From assembly GCA_046330315.1 (NCBI GenBank), contig JAXLSZ010000012.1, positions 27,083-91,082 of the forward strand: 64,000 bases of DNA, given 5' to 3'. The first letter of the stretch is position 1, and every line of letters starts with the position of its first letter. Below are positions 1 to 7,529 of the stretch, one piece after another. A program made the position numbers and the translations under genes. Source of the DNA: JAXLSZ01 sp046330315 (GTDB lineage: Bacteria > Actinomycetota > Thermoleophilia > Solirubrobacterales > 70-9). The notes below the pieces were generated by a model. It saw only the letters and a program-made list of their open reading frames with translations, was not told the origin of the DNA and did no database searches.

Positions 1-45
1 TGTTCGCTCCCCTTTGCCCGCAGACCCTGTAGATTTCTCCTCTCC

Positions 46-129
46 GCGGCTGTGGCGGAACTGGAAGACGCGATACGTTCAGGGCGTATTGTCCGAAAGG
101 ACGTGGGGGTTCGACTCCCTCCAGCCGCA
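46..129 (+). tRNA. tRNA-Leu (anticodon CAG)
   Basis: The sequence folds as a class II tRNA of 84 nt. The acceptor arms GCGGCTG (46-52) and CAGCCGC (122-128) pair fully and are followed by discriminator A129. The anticodon stem is ATACG/CGTAT with loop TTCAGGG, which places CAG at positions 34-36 and reads CUG leucine codons. A long variable arm (GTCC, GAAA loop, GGAC) is typical of tRNA-Leu, and the T arm has loop TTCGACT. The 3' CCA is not encoded. No tRNA-overlapping attachment site is obvious, although a gene relic follows 16 bp downstream. Confidence 0.95.
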
Positions 130-145
130 TACCCGGTGAGGCCAG

Positions 146-292
146 ATGCACCGGTCCGACGACATCCTCCGGATCTTCTGCGAGGCCTGTGACCTGGTCG
201 GCGTTCGCTGGACCGTGGCGCCGCGGACGGTCTACGTCTCGCGCAAGGACGACGTCGCCCTGCTCGACACCTTCATCGGGCCGAAGGCCTGA
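146..292 (+). pseudogene. C-terminal relic of a LAGLIDADG-like/HTH actinobacterial protein
   Basis: A 48-codon frame (ATG 146, TGA 290) encodes a peptide with the pattern SDDILRIF...DLVGVRWT...VSRKDDVALLDTFIGPKA. I recognise this pattern as the C-terminal end of a widespread actinobacterial family often annotated as LAGLIDADG-like or transcriptional regulator, normally well over 100 residues long. A stop codon (TGA 137-139) lies three codons upstream of the ATG and the tRNA occupies the space before it, so the N-terminal part is missing. It may be a decayed remnant or a small surviving ORF. The bases 293-422 that follow hold no gene I can support, only the probable leader of the lipoprotein gene. 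Confidence 0.5.
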
Positions 293-422
293 GCGGGAGT
301 GATGGCGGACGGGCCGCGCCGCCGGGGCAAGTTGCCAACCGCCCCTCCCCCCCGCCCGTAGAAGTCGCTACTGGACACGCCCGCGGCACCCTCGCTGCGG
401 GCATCAAGAGGAGGAAGCTCAG

Positions 423-1019
423 ATGAACAAGCAGCTGCGACGGCTCGTGCCCGTGGCCGCGGCGCTCGCTATCTCCGCGGGCCTGGTCGCCTGCGGCGGG
501 AGCGACGACGGCACCGACACCACGGCAACCCAGGCGGGCGGCAAGAACCTGATGCTGACCGGCAAGGACACGTCCCTGGTGCTCGACGCGGCCACGGCCA
601 AGGTCCTCACCGACAACAAGGTCAAGGTCTCCCCGATATCGCCGGCAAAGGCGAAGGGGAACGGCATCGCCTTCCCGATCACCGGCGGCGACGTCAACTC
701 CGAGACGCTGGCGGGGGTCATCGACCACAGCGGAGGCCTCGACTTCTCCAGCGGCGGGACCCAGGTGAAGCTGACGGACTTCGTGATCGACACCACCAAG
801 GGCGTGCTCACCGCGACCGCGGGCGGCGCCCAGCTGCCGACCCTCGACCTCGACCTCTCGGGGCTGAAAGAGTCCGAGCAGGGCGGTGCCATCGTCGCCT
901 CCAACATCAAGGCGACGCTGACGGCGCAGGCCGCAAAGGCGCTCAACGACGCATTCGGCGTCAGCCTCTTCCAGAAGGGCCTGGCGATCGGGACGGCCAC
1001 GGTGACGGCCACAGGCTGA
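423..1019 (+). CDS. Secreted lipoprotein, HtaA-like beta-rich domain
   Basis: This 198-residue protein starts with a lipoprotein signal (Lys/Arg N-terminus, hydrophobic core, lipobox LVAC at about residues 20-23, then Gly/Ser-rich). It should be exported and lipid-anchored on the outer face of the membrane. The body is beta-strand rich and ends with a segment of the type ALNDAFGV...F.KGLAIGTATV. This resembles HtaA-domain surface proteins, a family known from corynebacterial haem uptake, but no haem-binding Tyr/His pair can be assigned by eye. The start has a strong ribosome site (AGGAGGAAG, 9 nt before ATG 423). It stands alone and is closed by the hairpin at 1045-1076. Function is unassigned. 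Confidence 0.75.
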   Translation: MNKQLRRLVPVAAALAISAGLVACGGSDDGTDTTATQAGGKNLMLTGKDTSLVLDAATAKVLTDNKVKVSPISPAKAKGNGIAFPITGGDVNSETLAGVIDHSGGLDFSSGGTQVKLTDFVIDTTKGVLTATAGGAQLPTLDLDLSGLKESEQGGAIVASNIKATLTAQAAKALNDAFGVSLFQKGLAIGTATVTATG

Positions 1020-1044
1020 GCAGCGCCGGGGAGAAGTGCAGAGC

Positions 1045-1076
1045 GCGCAGGCCGGGCATCCATGCCCGGCCTGCGC
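1045..1076. terminator. Perfect 15-bp hairpin after the lipoprotein gene
   Basis: Arms 1045-1059 (GCGCAGGCCGGGCAT) and 1062-1076 are exact reverse complements separated by CC. The hairpin lies 26 bp past the lipoprotein stop and has no T-tract, as is common for GC-rich actinobacterial terminators. It contains the most upstream in-frame ATG (1062) of the following sigma gene, which argues against that start. Confidence 0.7.
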
Positions 1077-1094
1077 CACGTATTCACCAATGAG

Positions 1095-1742
1095 ATGAGC
1101 GCCGCAGCTATCACAGCATCCGTCGCCGGGCCGGCCATGCTCGAGCGAAAGCCCCTAGATTTCAGCCCTCTGCCGAGGGTCCGCGACAACCAGAGCACCG
1201 GGAGCGAGCGGCGGATCGCCGCCGGCCTGCGCGAGCGCCGTCCCGAGGCCGTCGAGCGGGCCTACGAGGCCTACGGCGGTGCCGTCTTCGGATACCTGCT
1301 GAAGGCGGTCGGCGACCGGGCCGCGGCGGAGGACGTCCAGCAGCAGGTCTTCCTCGAGGTCTGGCAGCGCGGCGAGGCATACGACCCCGACCGCGCCGGC
1401 CTGCTCACCTGGATCATGACGATCGCCCGCAGTCGCGCCATCGACCACCTGCGAAAGCGGGTGCCCGAGCCCCATGACCCGACCTCCCCGCAGGTCCTCT
1501 CCGAGCCGGCCGGCGAGACCGCGGACTCTCCCGAGAGGATCGCCGAGCGCTGGCGGGTCGCCGGCCTGCTGCGCCGCATCCCGCCCGAGGAGGCCGAGCT
1601 GCTGCGCATGCGCTTCTACCGGGACCTCAGCCAGCGCGAGATCGCCGAGGCGACGGGAATGCCGCTCGGTACCGTGAAGATGAGGATGGTCAAGGCCTTC
1701 GAGCGGCTGCGGGAGATGATCGAGAGCGAGGAGGAGCGGTGA
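1095..1742 (+). CDS. ECF RNA polymerase sigma factor (SigK-like)
   Basis: This is a group IV (ECF) sigma factor. Region 2 covers the first half: AYEAYGGAVFGYLL, then AAEDVQQQVFLEVW (region 2.2), then LLTWIMTIARSRAIDHLRKR for -10 recognition. Region 4 carries the helix-turn-helix DLSQREIAEATGMPLGTVKMRM for -35 recognition. From ATG 1095 it is 215 residues. The frame is open to an ATG at 1062, but that codon sits inside the preceding terminator stem; ATG 1137 is another possible start, and no site has a strong Shine-Dalgarno. The next gene, a RskA-type anti-sigma factor, overlaps the stop, so the pair is translationally coupled like sigK-rskA. Targets are unknown; the nearby secreted-protein genes are candidates only by position. 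Confidence 0.9.
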   Translation: MSAAAITASVAGPAMLERKPLDFSPLPRVRDNQSTGSERRIAAGLRERRPEAVERAYEAYGGAVFGYLLKAVGDRAAAEDVQQQVFLEVWQRGEAYDPDRAGLLTWIMTIARSRAIDHLRKRVPEPHDPTSPQVLSEPAGETADSPERIAERWRVAGLLRRIPPEEAELLRMRFYRDLSQREIAEATGMPLGTVKMRMVKAFERLREMIESEEER

Positions 1743-2527
1743 GCGGGCGTATCGACGTCTCCGACTACCTGCTCGGTGAGCTCTCGGCCGGGGAGCGCGC
1801 CGAGGCCGAGCGCCTGATGCGCGAGGACCCGTCCTTCCGCGCCGAGGTCGAGCGGCTGCGCCCGGTCGTCGAGCGGCTCTCGGAGATGCCCGCCGAGGGA
1901 TGGGAGTCCCTCGATCCCCCTCCGCTGCGGCTGACCGAGCGGGACCTCGCGCCCGCCCCCAGGGGCGGCCGGGCCCCCTCCACCGCCACGGCAGGCGATG
2001 CGGGCGTGGACCGCCCCGCCCCGCCGGCCGCGCGGCGCCGGCGCCTCGGCTTCCTGCGCGAGGGGTTCACCCTGCGCCCCGCCTTCGCGGGGCTCGCCGC
2101 GGCCGCCCTGCTCGCGGTCGGCGTCGGCGCCGGCCTGGCGCTCGACAGCGGCGGCGGGGGGGCGAGCGGCGGCCGCGAGGTCGCGCTCCAGCCGATCGGC
2201 ACCGTGGACGCGGGGGCGACCGGGACGGCCACCTTCGCGGCGAGCACGACCTCCGGGCCCGAGGACGCCGGGGGCCCGCAGGCTGTGATCGAGCTGCGGG
2301 GCATGCGTCCCAGCCCGCCCGGCACCTATTACGAGATGTGGCTGATGAACTCCGCGAGCGACCTCGTCTCGCTCGGCTCCTTCCGGGTCCCGACCTCCGG
2401 GAAGGCGACGATCACGGTGCCGCTGCCCGAGGACCCCGGCCGCTACCACTACTTCGACATCTCGGTCGAGCGCAACGACGGGGACCCCGGGCACTCCGGC
2501 GTCTCGGTGATGCGGGCGCCGGCCTGA
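1739..2527 (+). CDS. RskA-family membrane anti-sigma factor
   Basis: The protein (262 residues) has an N-terminal anti-sigma domain (DVSDYLLGELSAGERAEAERLM), a charged Pro/Arg linker, one transmembrane helix at about residues 114-138 (FAGLAAAALLAVGVGAGLAL) and an extracytoplasmic C-terminal RskA domain (PGTYYEMWLM...LGSFRVPTSGKATITVPLP). It should hold the preceding ECF factor at the membrane until its outer domain is proteolysed, as is known for RskA/SigK. The start is GTG 1739, overlapping the sigma stop (GTGA). The N-terminal domain lacks a CXXC/HXXXC zinc motif, so zinc-based redox sensing is not indicated. Confidence 0.9.
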   Translation: MSGRIDVSDYLLGELSAGERAEAERLMREDPSFRAEVERLRPVVERLSEMPAEGWESLDPPPLRLTERDLAPAPRGGRAPSTATAGDAGVDRPAPPAARRRRLGFLREGFTLRPAFAGLAAAALLAVGVGAGLALDSGGGGASGGREVALQPIGTVDAGATGTATFAASTTSGPEDAGGPQAVIELRGMRPSPPGTYYEMWLMNSASDLVSLGSFRVPTSGKATITVPLPEDPGRYHYFDISVERNDGDPGHSGVSVMRAPA

Positions 2528-2591
2528 CCCGGCAACCACCCGGCGCCGGGCGACACCCGCCGCACGAGGGCGGCCACCCGCCGGCAAGAAG

Positions 2592-2617
2592 AAGGACGGC
2601 CCGGGGGCCGCCCTTCC
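2592..2617. terminator. Hairpin between convergent genes
   Basis: AAGGACGGCC and GGCCGCCCTT flank a short CGGG-type loop with one mismatch. The element lies between the convergent ends of the anti-sigma gene (+) and the secreted-protein gene (-) and probably ends transcription from both. The same GGGCGGCC/GGCCGCCC core is used again at 3615-3642. Confidence 0.55.
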
Positions 2618-2640
2618 TCGCAACCGGCCTGCGGTCGTGG

Positions 2641-3459
2641 CTACCTGACCTGGCAGCTCTGCTGCGCGGTGGCGCTCAGCGAGCCCGAGTTGGGCGTCGG
2701 GTCGAGCGGGTCGCTCCTGTAGAAGAAGGTTCCCTTGTAGCTCCACTTCCGGTTCGCGTGGCTGCACTTGGCGGCCACGTAGTAGTGAGTCGTTCTGATC
2801 GTCTTCCTGACCGTCCGGCCGTTGCGACGGATCGTCTTGGTCTTCTTGGTCACCACCGGCTTGTGGTTGATGTTGACCTGGAAGACCGTCACCGCGGTCC
2901 CCGCCGGCAGCGGCGGGACCTTGACGTCGAGACGCCACCCGTACTTCCCGTTGGTCTTGTTCAGGGTCGCGGTGAGGATCTGGGTGCTGGCGATCGCGTC
3001 CACCCGCACGTGCAGAAGGATCACCGGCTTGCCGCCCTTGGGCTTCGAGTTGAAGGCCGTGATCTTGCCGATCGTGTCGGGGAGGGCGGGGTTGCCGCCG
3101 ATCTTCACCTTGGCCTGGCCGGCCCCGATCTTGGCGTTGCCGCACTTCTGCAGCGCCACCGCCGTGGTCGTGCCCTCCAGGCTGGCGTTGCACTGCTTGA
3201 CGCCCTGGGTGTCGAACTTGATGTCCTTGTCGTAGAAGATCTGCGCCTTCACGACGGGGGTGATGGCGAACGCCCCGGTCGCGGTCGACCCGGTTGTGGT
3301 GACGTTCTTGAGCTGGACGTTGGCGTACTTGCTCTTCGGCACCTTGGAGGGCGACACGGTCACGCTCATCGTCTGCGTGTTGTCGGTCGCGGCCTGGGCG
3401 ACGCCGGCGACTCCGAGGGCGGCAAGGAGGCAAAGCCCGCCGATCACTCGCTTTCTCAT
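2641..3459 (-). CDS. Secreted protein of unknown function, paralogue 1
   Basis: This 272-residue protein has a Sec signal peptide (MRKRVIGGLCLLAALGVAGVAQA) and a beta-rich mature domain. It keeps a conserved core with its neighbour at 3679-4452: IFYDKDIKFDT, QKCGNAKIGAGQAKVKIGGN, KPVILLHVRVDAIAST and SDPLDPTPNSGSL. Four cysteines of the mature part recur in both paralogues and could form two disulfides. It differs by a Lys/Arg-rich insert (TKKTKTIRRNGRTVRKTIR) in the C-terminal third. The start was chosen at ATG 3459 because it begins the signal peptide and follows the Shine-Dalgarno AAAGGAAG; the frame is open further upstream. I do not recognise the family and assign no function. Confidence 0.8.
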   Translation of the reverse strand: MRKRVIGGLCLLAALGVAGVAQAATDNTQTMSVTVSPSKVPKSKYANVQLKNVTTTGSTATGAFAITPVVKAQIFYDKDIKFDTQGVKQCNASLEGTTTAVALQKCGNAKIGAGQAKVKIGGNPALPDTIGKITAFNSKPKGGKPVILLHVRVDAIASTQILTATLNKTNGKYGWRLDVKVPPLPAGTAVTVFQVNINHKPVVTKKTKTIRRNGRTVRKTIRTTHYYVAAKCSHANRKWSYKGTFFYRSDPLDPTPNSGSLSATAQQSCQVR

Positions 3460-3614
3460 CTTCTGACTTCCTTTCTGGGGGCGCCCGGGGGGGCGCCTGT
3501 CTCTTTCGCGGTCATCGCTGGCCGCCGCTCGCTGCTCTCCAGCCGGATCGTAACCACCCGGCTCCTTCCATAACGCTCCCGGAGCGGCGAAGTTGTGGTC
3601 CCGCCCCGGTATGC

Positions 3615-3642
3615 GGAAGGGCGGCCCGGGGGCCGCCCTTCC
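3615..3642. terminator. 12-bp GC hairpin between the two secreted paralogues
   Basis: GGAAGGGCGGCC (3615-3626) and its exact complement (3631-3642) enclose the loop CGGG. It lies 37 bp past the stop of the minus-strand gene at 3679 and about 155 bp before the start of the next paralogue, so it is probably the terminator of the upstream copy. The remainder of the 3460-3678 gap holds only the leader of paralogue 1. Confidence 0.65.
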
Positions 3643-3678
3643 CAAACCGCTGCCTGGTCTCCCAGGCCTGTGCAGCGC

Positions 3679-4452
3679 CTACGCCTTCTTCTGGCAGCCC
3701 TGCTGGTCGGTGACCGTCAGCGAGCCGGCTCTCGGCGTCGGGTCGAGGGGGTCGCTCTTGTAGACGAACGAGCCCTTGTAGTTCCACTTGCCGGCCGGGC
3801 AGCGTGCGGTCACGTAGGTGTGCTTGACCTTGCCCACCTTGACCGCCTTGTGCTGCACGGTCACGTCGAACACCGTGGTCGCGGTGCCGGCCGGGAGGGG
3901 CGGAACGACGACGTTCAGCTTCCAGCCGTACTTGCCGCTGACCTTGCTGAGCGTCCCGACCAGAACGGTGGTCGAGGCGATCGCATCGACGCGGGTGTGG
4001 AGCAGGATCACCGGCTTGTCGCCCTTCGGCTTCGCGTTGAAGGCGGTGATCTTGGCGACGGTGTCCGGAAGGGCCGGGTTGCCGCCGATCTTCACCTTGG
4101 CCTGTCCGACACCGACCTTGGCGTTGCCGCACTTCTGCAGCGCCACCTGCGTGGTCGTGCCGTCGAGGTTGGCCTTGCACTGCTTGAGGCCCTTGGTGTC
4201 GAACTTGATGCCCTTGTCGTAGAAGATCGTCGCCGAGGTGACCGGCGTGATCGCAAAGGCGCCGGTGCCCGTGCTCCCCGTCGTGGTCACGCTGCGCAGC
4301 TTGGCGGCGCCGAACTTCGTCTTCGACTGCTTGCTGGGCGTCACGGTGACGGCCATGTCCTGGGTGTTGAGCGTGTTGCCGCTGCCGTAGGCGACGGCGG
4401 AAACGCCCAGTGCCAGGGCCAGGCCCAGCGCCCAAACCAGATGCTTTCGCAT
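3679..4452 (-). CDS. Secreted protein of unknown function, paralogue 2
   Basis: This 257-residue protein has a Sec signal peptide (MRKHLVWALGLALALGVSAVAYG). It is clearly homologous along its length to the 2641-3459 product; for example IFYDKGIKFDTKGLKQC, QKCGNAKVGVGQAKVKIGGN and YKSDPLDPTPRAGSL. The Lys/Arg-rich insert of paralogue 1 is absent. Both genes have the same orientation with a hairpin between them, which fits a tandem duplication with separate transcription. The start ATG 4452 begins the signal peptide and follows GGAAGG. The 4453-4638 gap upstream holds its leader and the end of the MCE operon, with nothing else I can support. Confidence 0.8.
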   Translation of the reverse strand: MRKHLVWALGLALALGVSAVAYGSGNTLNTQDMAVTVTPSKQSKTKFGAAKLRSVTTTGSTGTGAFAITPVTSATIFYDKGIKFDTKGLKQCKANLDGTTTQVALQKCGNAKVGVGQAKVKIGGNPALPDTVAKITAFNAKPKGDKPVILLHTRVDAIASTTVLVGTLSKVSGKYGWKLNVVVPPLPAGTATTVFDVTVQHKAVKVGKVKHTYVTARCPAGKWNYKGSFVYKSDPLDPTPRAGSLTVTDQQGCQKKA

Positions 4453-4638
4453 TCCTTCCGACTCTCCTTGGTCCCGGCGCCTGCCAGGGCGCCATGTTCC
4501 CCGCGGCACCCGCCGCGGCTTCTCTCCCGGACCTGAACCTATCAGGGCCCGGGTCCTGATCAAAGAACCGGGGAACCGCGCCTAAGTTGCGGTCTCCCCC
4601 CTGCGTTCAGGGAAGGATACCCGCCTGGCCCGGGGCGG

Positions 4639-6207
4639 TTACGGCCGCGAGAAGACGTGCTGGTACTTGGTCGCCGGCTGGCCGGGCTGGCCGAGCGGCG
4701 CGTAGGTCCCCTGCGCCGTGCACGGAGGGGCGGGCAGGGTGTTGGAGTTCGTCTGGTTGACGAACGCGTAGCTCTTGACCCGGTCGTAGAGGTTCTGGGC
4801 GTCGGCGGCGCTGAGCCCGGTGGCGGTGGCGAAGGTTGACTGCTCGGCCGGGGTGAGGGCCACCCAGTCGCGGAGGATCGCGTTGATCCCCGTCGAGCAC
4901 TGGCGCGTCTCGAAGTTGCGCACGCCGCTCGGAAGGTCGAGCGAGCCCCCGGACTTCATGTAGGGATTGACCCGGTTGACGAGCAGCCGCTTCGGGTAGG
5001 CCGAGAGGGAGTCCGGTCCCAGCGGCACGCCGGTCCGCAGGTACTTGGTCAGGCGGTTGCCGTCCTCGGGGTCGAAGGCGGCGGCGTTGGTCGCCGCCGC
5101 GGCGTTGCCGAGAAAGGCCGCCAGCTCGCGCTTATAGAGAGCCACCGCCTGCAGCAGCGGGTCCAGCTCCTGGGAGAAGGAGTCCAGCCGGCCGAGCAGG
5201 GGCGGGAGGTCCTTGAGCAGGAACTTTCGAAGCGCCGGGAACTGCACCGGCGCGGCCCTGATCACGGGTTTGAGGCCGATGAAGAAGTCCCGCAGGATCG
5301 GCGCCAGCTGCCCGGTCTTGACGAGCACCGGGGAGAGGTTGCGCACGGCCGGCCGCAGCTGGGTGACCAGGGGGTTGGTGTTGGCCGCGAAGCGGTCGAG
5401 GCGCTCCAGGGTCAGCTTCGACTCGCTGAGGAAGGTCGGGAGGACGATGAACAGGCTGCGCAGGTCCTGGTCTCGCTGGGCGGTCGTCTGGAAGACGGCG
5501 TTGCTGTTGCGGATCAGGCTTGCGAGCTGGCCCCGGCGGGCGGTGAGGGCGCCGAAGACGACGCCCGAGTTGCGCACGAACTGGCTCACGGCGACCCGCT
5601 GCGTGTCGAGCACGCGCAGGACCTTGTTGGCGTCGGTGAGGGTCGGCTCGAACAGCCCGAAGGCCGCGTTGAGGCCCTCTCCGCGGCCCCGGAAGGCGAC
5701 GGCCGCGTCCGCCATCCAGCTCTGGAAGGCGGCCCGCGTCTTCGCGTTGAAGGTGCGGAAGATCTCGTCGAGCTCTACCGACGGAGCGACCTGGGCCGCG
5801 GCCAGCTCGCCCCCGTCGGCGAGCTTGGGGTCGTTGCGGTCCCCGGGGGTGAGCTCGACGTAGGTCTCGCCGAGCAGGGTCTTCTGGCGCAGGGTCGCCC
5901 TGGTGTTGGCGGGGATCGGCGCGTAGGTGTCGTTGAGCTCGATCGTCACCACGGCCGAGCCGGCGTCCTGGCCGCTGCCCAGGTTGATCTTCGTGACCTT
6001 GCCGACCGAGACACCGGAGATCCGGACGTCGGACTGCTCGGCGAGCTGCCCGGCCTCCCTGAAGGGGACCTGGAAGGTGTAGCCCTTCGCCCGCAGCGGC
6101 GTCGGGCCGCCGAAGGAGACCCAGAGGAAGAGGAGCAGGCCGAAGCAGGACAGGGTGAAGCCCGCGATTACCGCTATCTGGGTGACTGAGGGGGCCTGTT
6201 TCTGCAT
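4639..6207 (-). CDS. MCE family protein (sixth of the operon)
   Basis: This 522-residue protein has an N-terminal membrane anchor (AVIAGFTLSCFGLLLFLWVSF) followed by the MCE/MlaD domain at about residues 36-115 (YTFQVPFREAGQLAEQSDVRISGVSVGKV...LLGETYVELTPG). A long alpha-helical, coiled-coil-like region follows. Such proteins form hexameric rings or tubes that move lipids or sterols between the inner membrane and the cell surface. It is the last gene of six; the upstream MCE gene ends 5 bp before its start. The Cys/Pro-rich C-terminal tail is specific to this copy. By position it corresponds to MceF, though sequence alone does not prove one-to-one equivalence. Confidence 0.88.
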   Translation of the reverse strand: MQKQAPSVTQIAVIAGFTLSCFGLLLFLWVSFGGPTPLRAKGYTFQVPFREAGQLAEQSDVRISGVSVGKVTKINLGSGQDAGSAVVTIELNDTYAPIPANTRATLRQKTLLGETYVELTPGDRNDPKLADGGELAAAQVAPSVELDEIFRTFNAKTRAAFQSWMADAAVAFRGRGEGLNAAFGLFEPTLTDANKVLRVLDTQRVAVSQFVRNSGVVFGALTARRGQLASLIRNSNAVFQTTAQRDQDLRSLFIVLPTFLSESKLTLERLDRFAANTNPLVTQLRPAVRNLSPVLVKTGQLAPILRDFFIGLKPVIRAAPVQFPALRKFLLKDLPPLLGRLDSFSQELDPLLQAVALYKRELAAFLGNAAAATNAAAFDPEDGNRLTKYLRTGVPLGPDSLSAYPKRLLVNRVNPYMKSGGSLDLPSGVRNFETRQCSTGINAILRDWVALTPAEQSTFATATGLSAADAQNLYDRVKSYAFVNQTNSNTLPAPPCTAQGTYAPLGQPGQPATKYQHVFSRP

Positions 6208-6211
6208 CAGC

Positions 6212-7528
6212 TCACGGGGGGCAGATCGACACCGAGGTGGGCAGCTGACTGGTCTGCAGGTTGGTCTTCAGCAGCGCGTTGGCGGCAGCGGTGAACTCGG
6301 CCTGGATCGCCGTGTTGCAGGTGAGGATCAGCAGGCCGCGACGCACCGGCCCCTCTGCGTCCTGGGTGAGGAAGATCGAGTTGAAGTTGTGGTTCAGCCA
6401 GGACGCCCAGAACAGGTAGCCCTCGTCCTGGCTGCCCGGCGGGTTGTAGGCGAGCATGTTGACCAGCTCGTCGAGGTCCCCGAAGGCACCGTTCAGCGAC
6501 TTCGAGGTGTTCTTCAGCGGAGTCGTGGCCTGCACCAGGTGGCGCACGGTCGGCCTGATCTGGCGGGTGAAGGGCCGGATCTGGTTGGCGATCGGCCCCC
6601 TCGTCTCCTTGAAGACCTCCTGGGTGCTTGCCAGCGCCGGCTTCAGCGCCTGCGCCTGGGGGATCAGCGCCAGCAGCGAGGGCCGCAGCACGCGGGAGAG
6701 CCGATCGGCCTTGCCCAGCCCGGTGTCGGTGGCCCGCAACGTGCCCGGCAGCTCCTGCAGCGATTGCTGAAGCGCGGCCTGCTGGTTGGCAAAGGCCCCG
6801 AGGGCCGCGTTCGAGGAGTCGACAAAGCGGGCCAGATCGGCGTCGTGGCGACCCAGATCCTCGGCGATCAGCCGGAAGTTGTGGATCGAGCGGGCGATGT
6901 TGCGGCGCCGAACCTCCAGCGCCGTGCCGATCTTCGCGAGGTCCCGGGTGAAGGGCTCGAAGCGGCGCAGGGCCGCCGAGAACCGCACCCCTTTCCCGCC
7001 CAGGCCCTTCCCGCCCCCCTCGAGCAGCAGGGCGAGGTACTCGCGGGTGTCGGCGTCGAGCGAGGAGAGCACCTCGTCGGGCTGCACGTTGGGCCGGGTC
7101 TGAGCGAGCGGGATGGTCGAGCCCTCCGGGGGCGTCGGCCCCCTGGTGCCGGGATCGACCTCGATGACCATGTCGTTGAGACCGGTCTTCGGCCTCAAAA
7201 GGAGGGTGGCGTCGGCGTGCAGGAGCTCCGCGTACTTGGGCTCCATCTGCATGCTCACGACCGCGACCCCGTCCTCGAGGTCGACCGAGCCCACCTGCCC
7301 GATCCGGATCCCGGCTATGTCTATGGACTGGCCCTGGCCGGGGGTGACCGCCTGGGCGGTCTGGAACTCCGCCTTGACCGTGTAGAAGTCCTGCCCGAGG
7401 ATCGGCACCCAGGCGGGCATCGCCGCCTTCTGGTTGACGAGGATCACGACCAAGGTGAACAGCGCCGCGAGGATCAGGGCGACGATGCCCAGGAAGTCGC
7501 GCAGGTGTGTCCGGATCGCCCTCTTCAT
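6212..7528 (-). CDS. MCE family protein (fifth of the operon)
   Basis: This 438-residue protein has an N-terminal transmembrane helix (FLGIVALILAALFTLVVILV) and then the MCE domain: FYTVKAEFQTAQAVTPGQ, SIDIAGIRIGQVGSVDLEDG and LLRPKTGLNDMVIEVDPG. A helical region with repeated Leu/Ala heptads runs to about residue 330. It should be anchored in the cytoplasmic membrane with the bulk outside, as one of six different subunits of a heteromeric Mce lipid-transfer tube. It is 1 bp from the upstream gene's end and 4 bp from the next gene's start, so it is co-transcribed. Confidence 0.88.
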   Translation of the reverse strand: MKRAIRTHLRDFLGIVALILAALFTLVVILVNQKAAMPAWVPILGQDFYTVKAEFQTAQAVTPGQGQSIDIAGIRIGQVGSVDLEDGVAVVSMQMEPKYAELLHADATLLLRPKTGLNDMVIEVDPGTRGPTPPEGSTIPLAQTRPNVQPDEVLSSLDADTREYLALLLEGGGKGLGGKGVRFSAALRRFEPFTRDLAKIGTALEVRRRNIARSIHNFRLIAEDLGRHDADLARFVDSSNAALGAFANQQAALQQSLQELPGTLRATDTGLGKADRLSRVLRPSLLALIPQAQALKPALASTQEVFKETRGPIANQIRPFTRQIRPTVRHLVQATTPLKNTSKSLNGAFGDLDELVNMLAYNPPGSQDEGYLFWASWLNHNFNSIFLTQDAEGPVRRGLLILTCNTAIQAEFTAAANALLKTNLQTSQLPTSVSICPP

Positions 7529-7529
7529 C

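Noticed and set aside
1062..1094. Start of the sigma factor at ATG 1062
   Set aside because: The codon lies inside the right arm of a perfect terminator hairpin and the first residues are not like sigma factors; a downstream ATG is more likely.
1616..3433. A 605-codon minus-strand open frame across the sigma, anti-sigma and secreted-protein genes
   Set aside because: It is antisense to three well-supported genes, its product is Arg/Gly/Pro-rich without motifs, and long open shadow frames are expected at this GC content.
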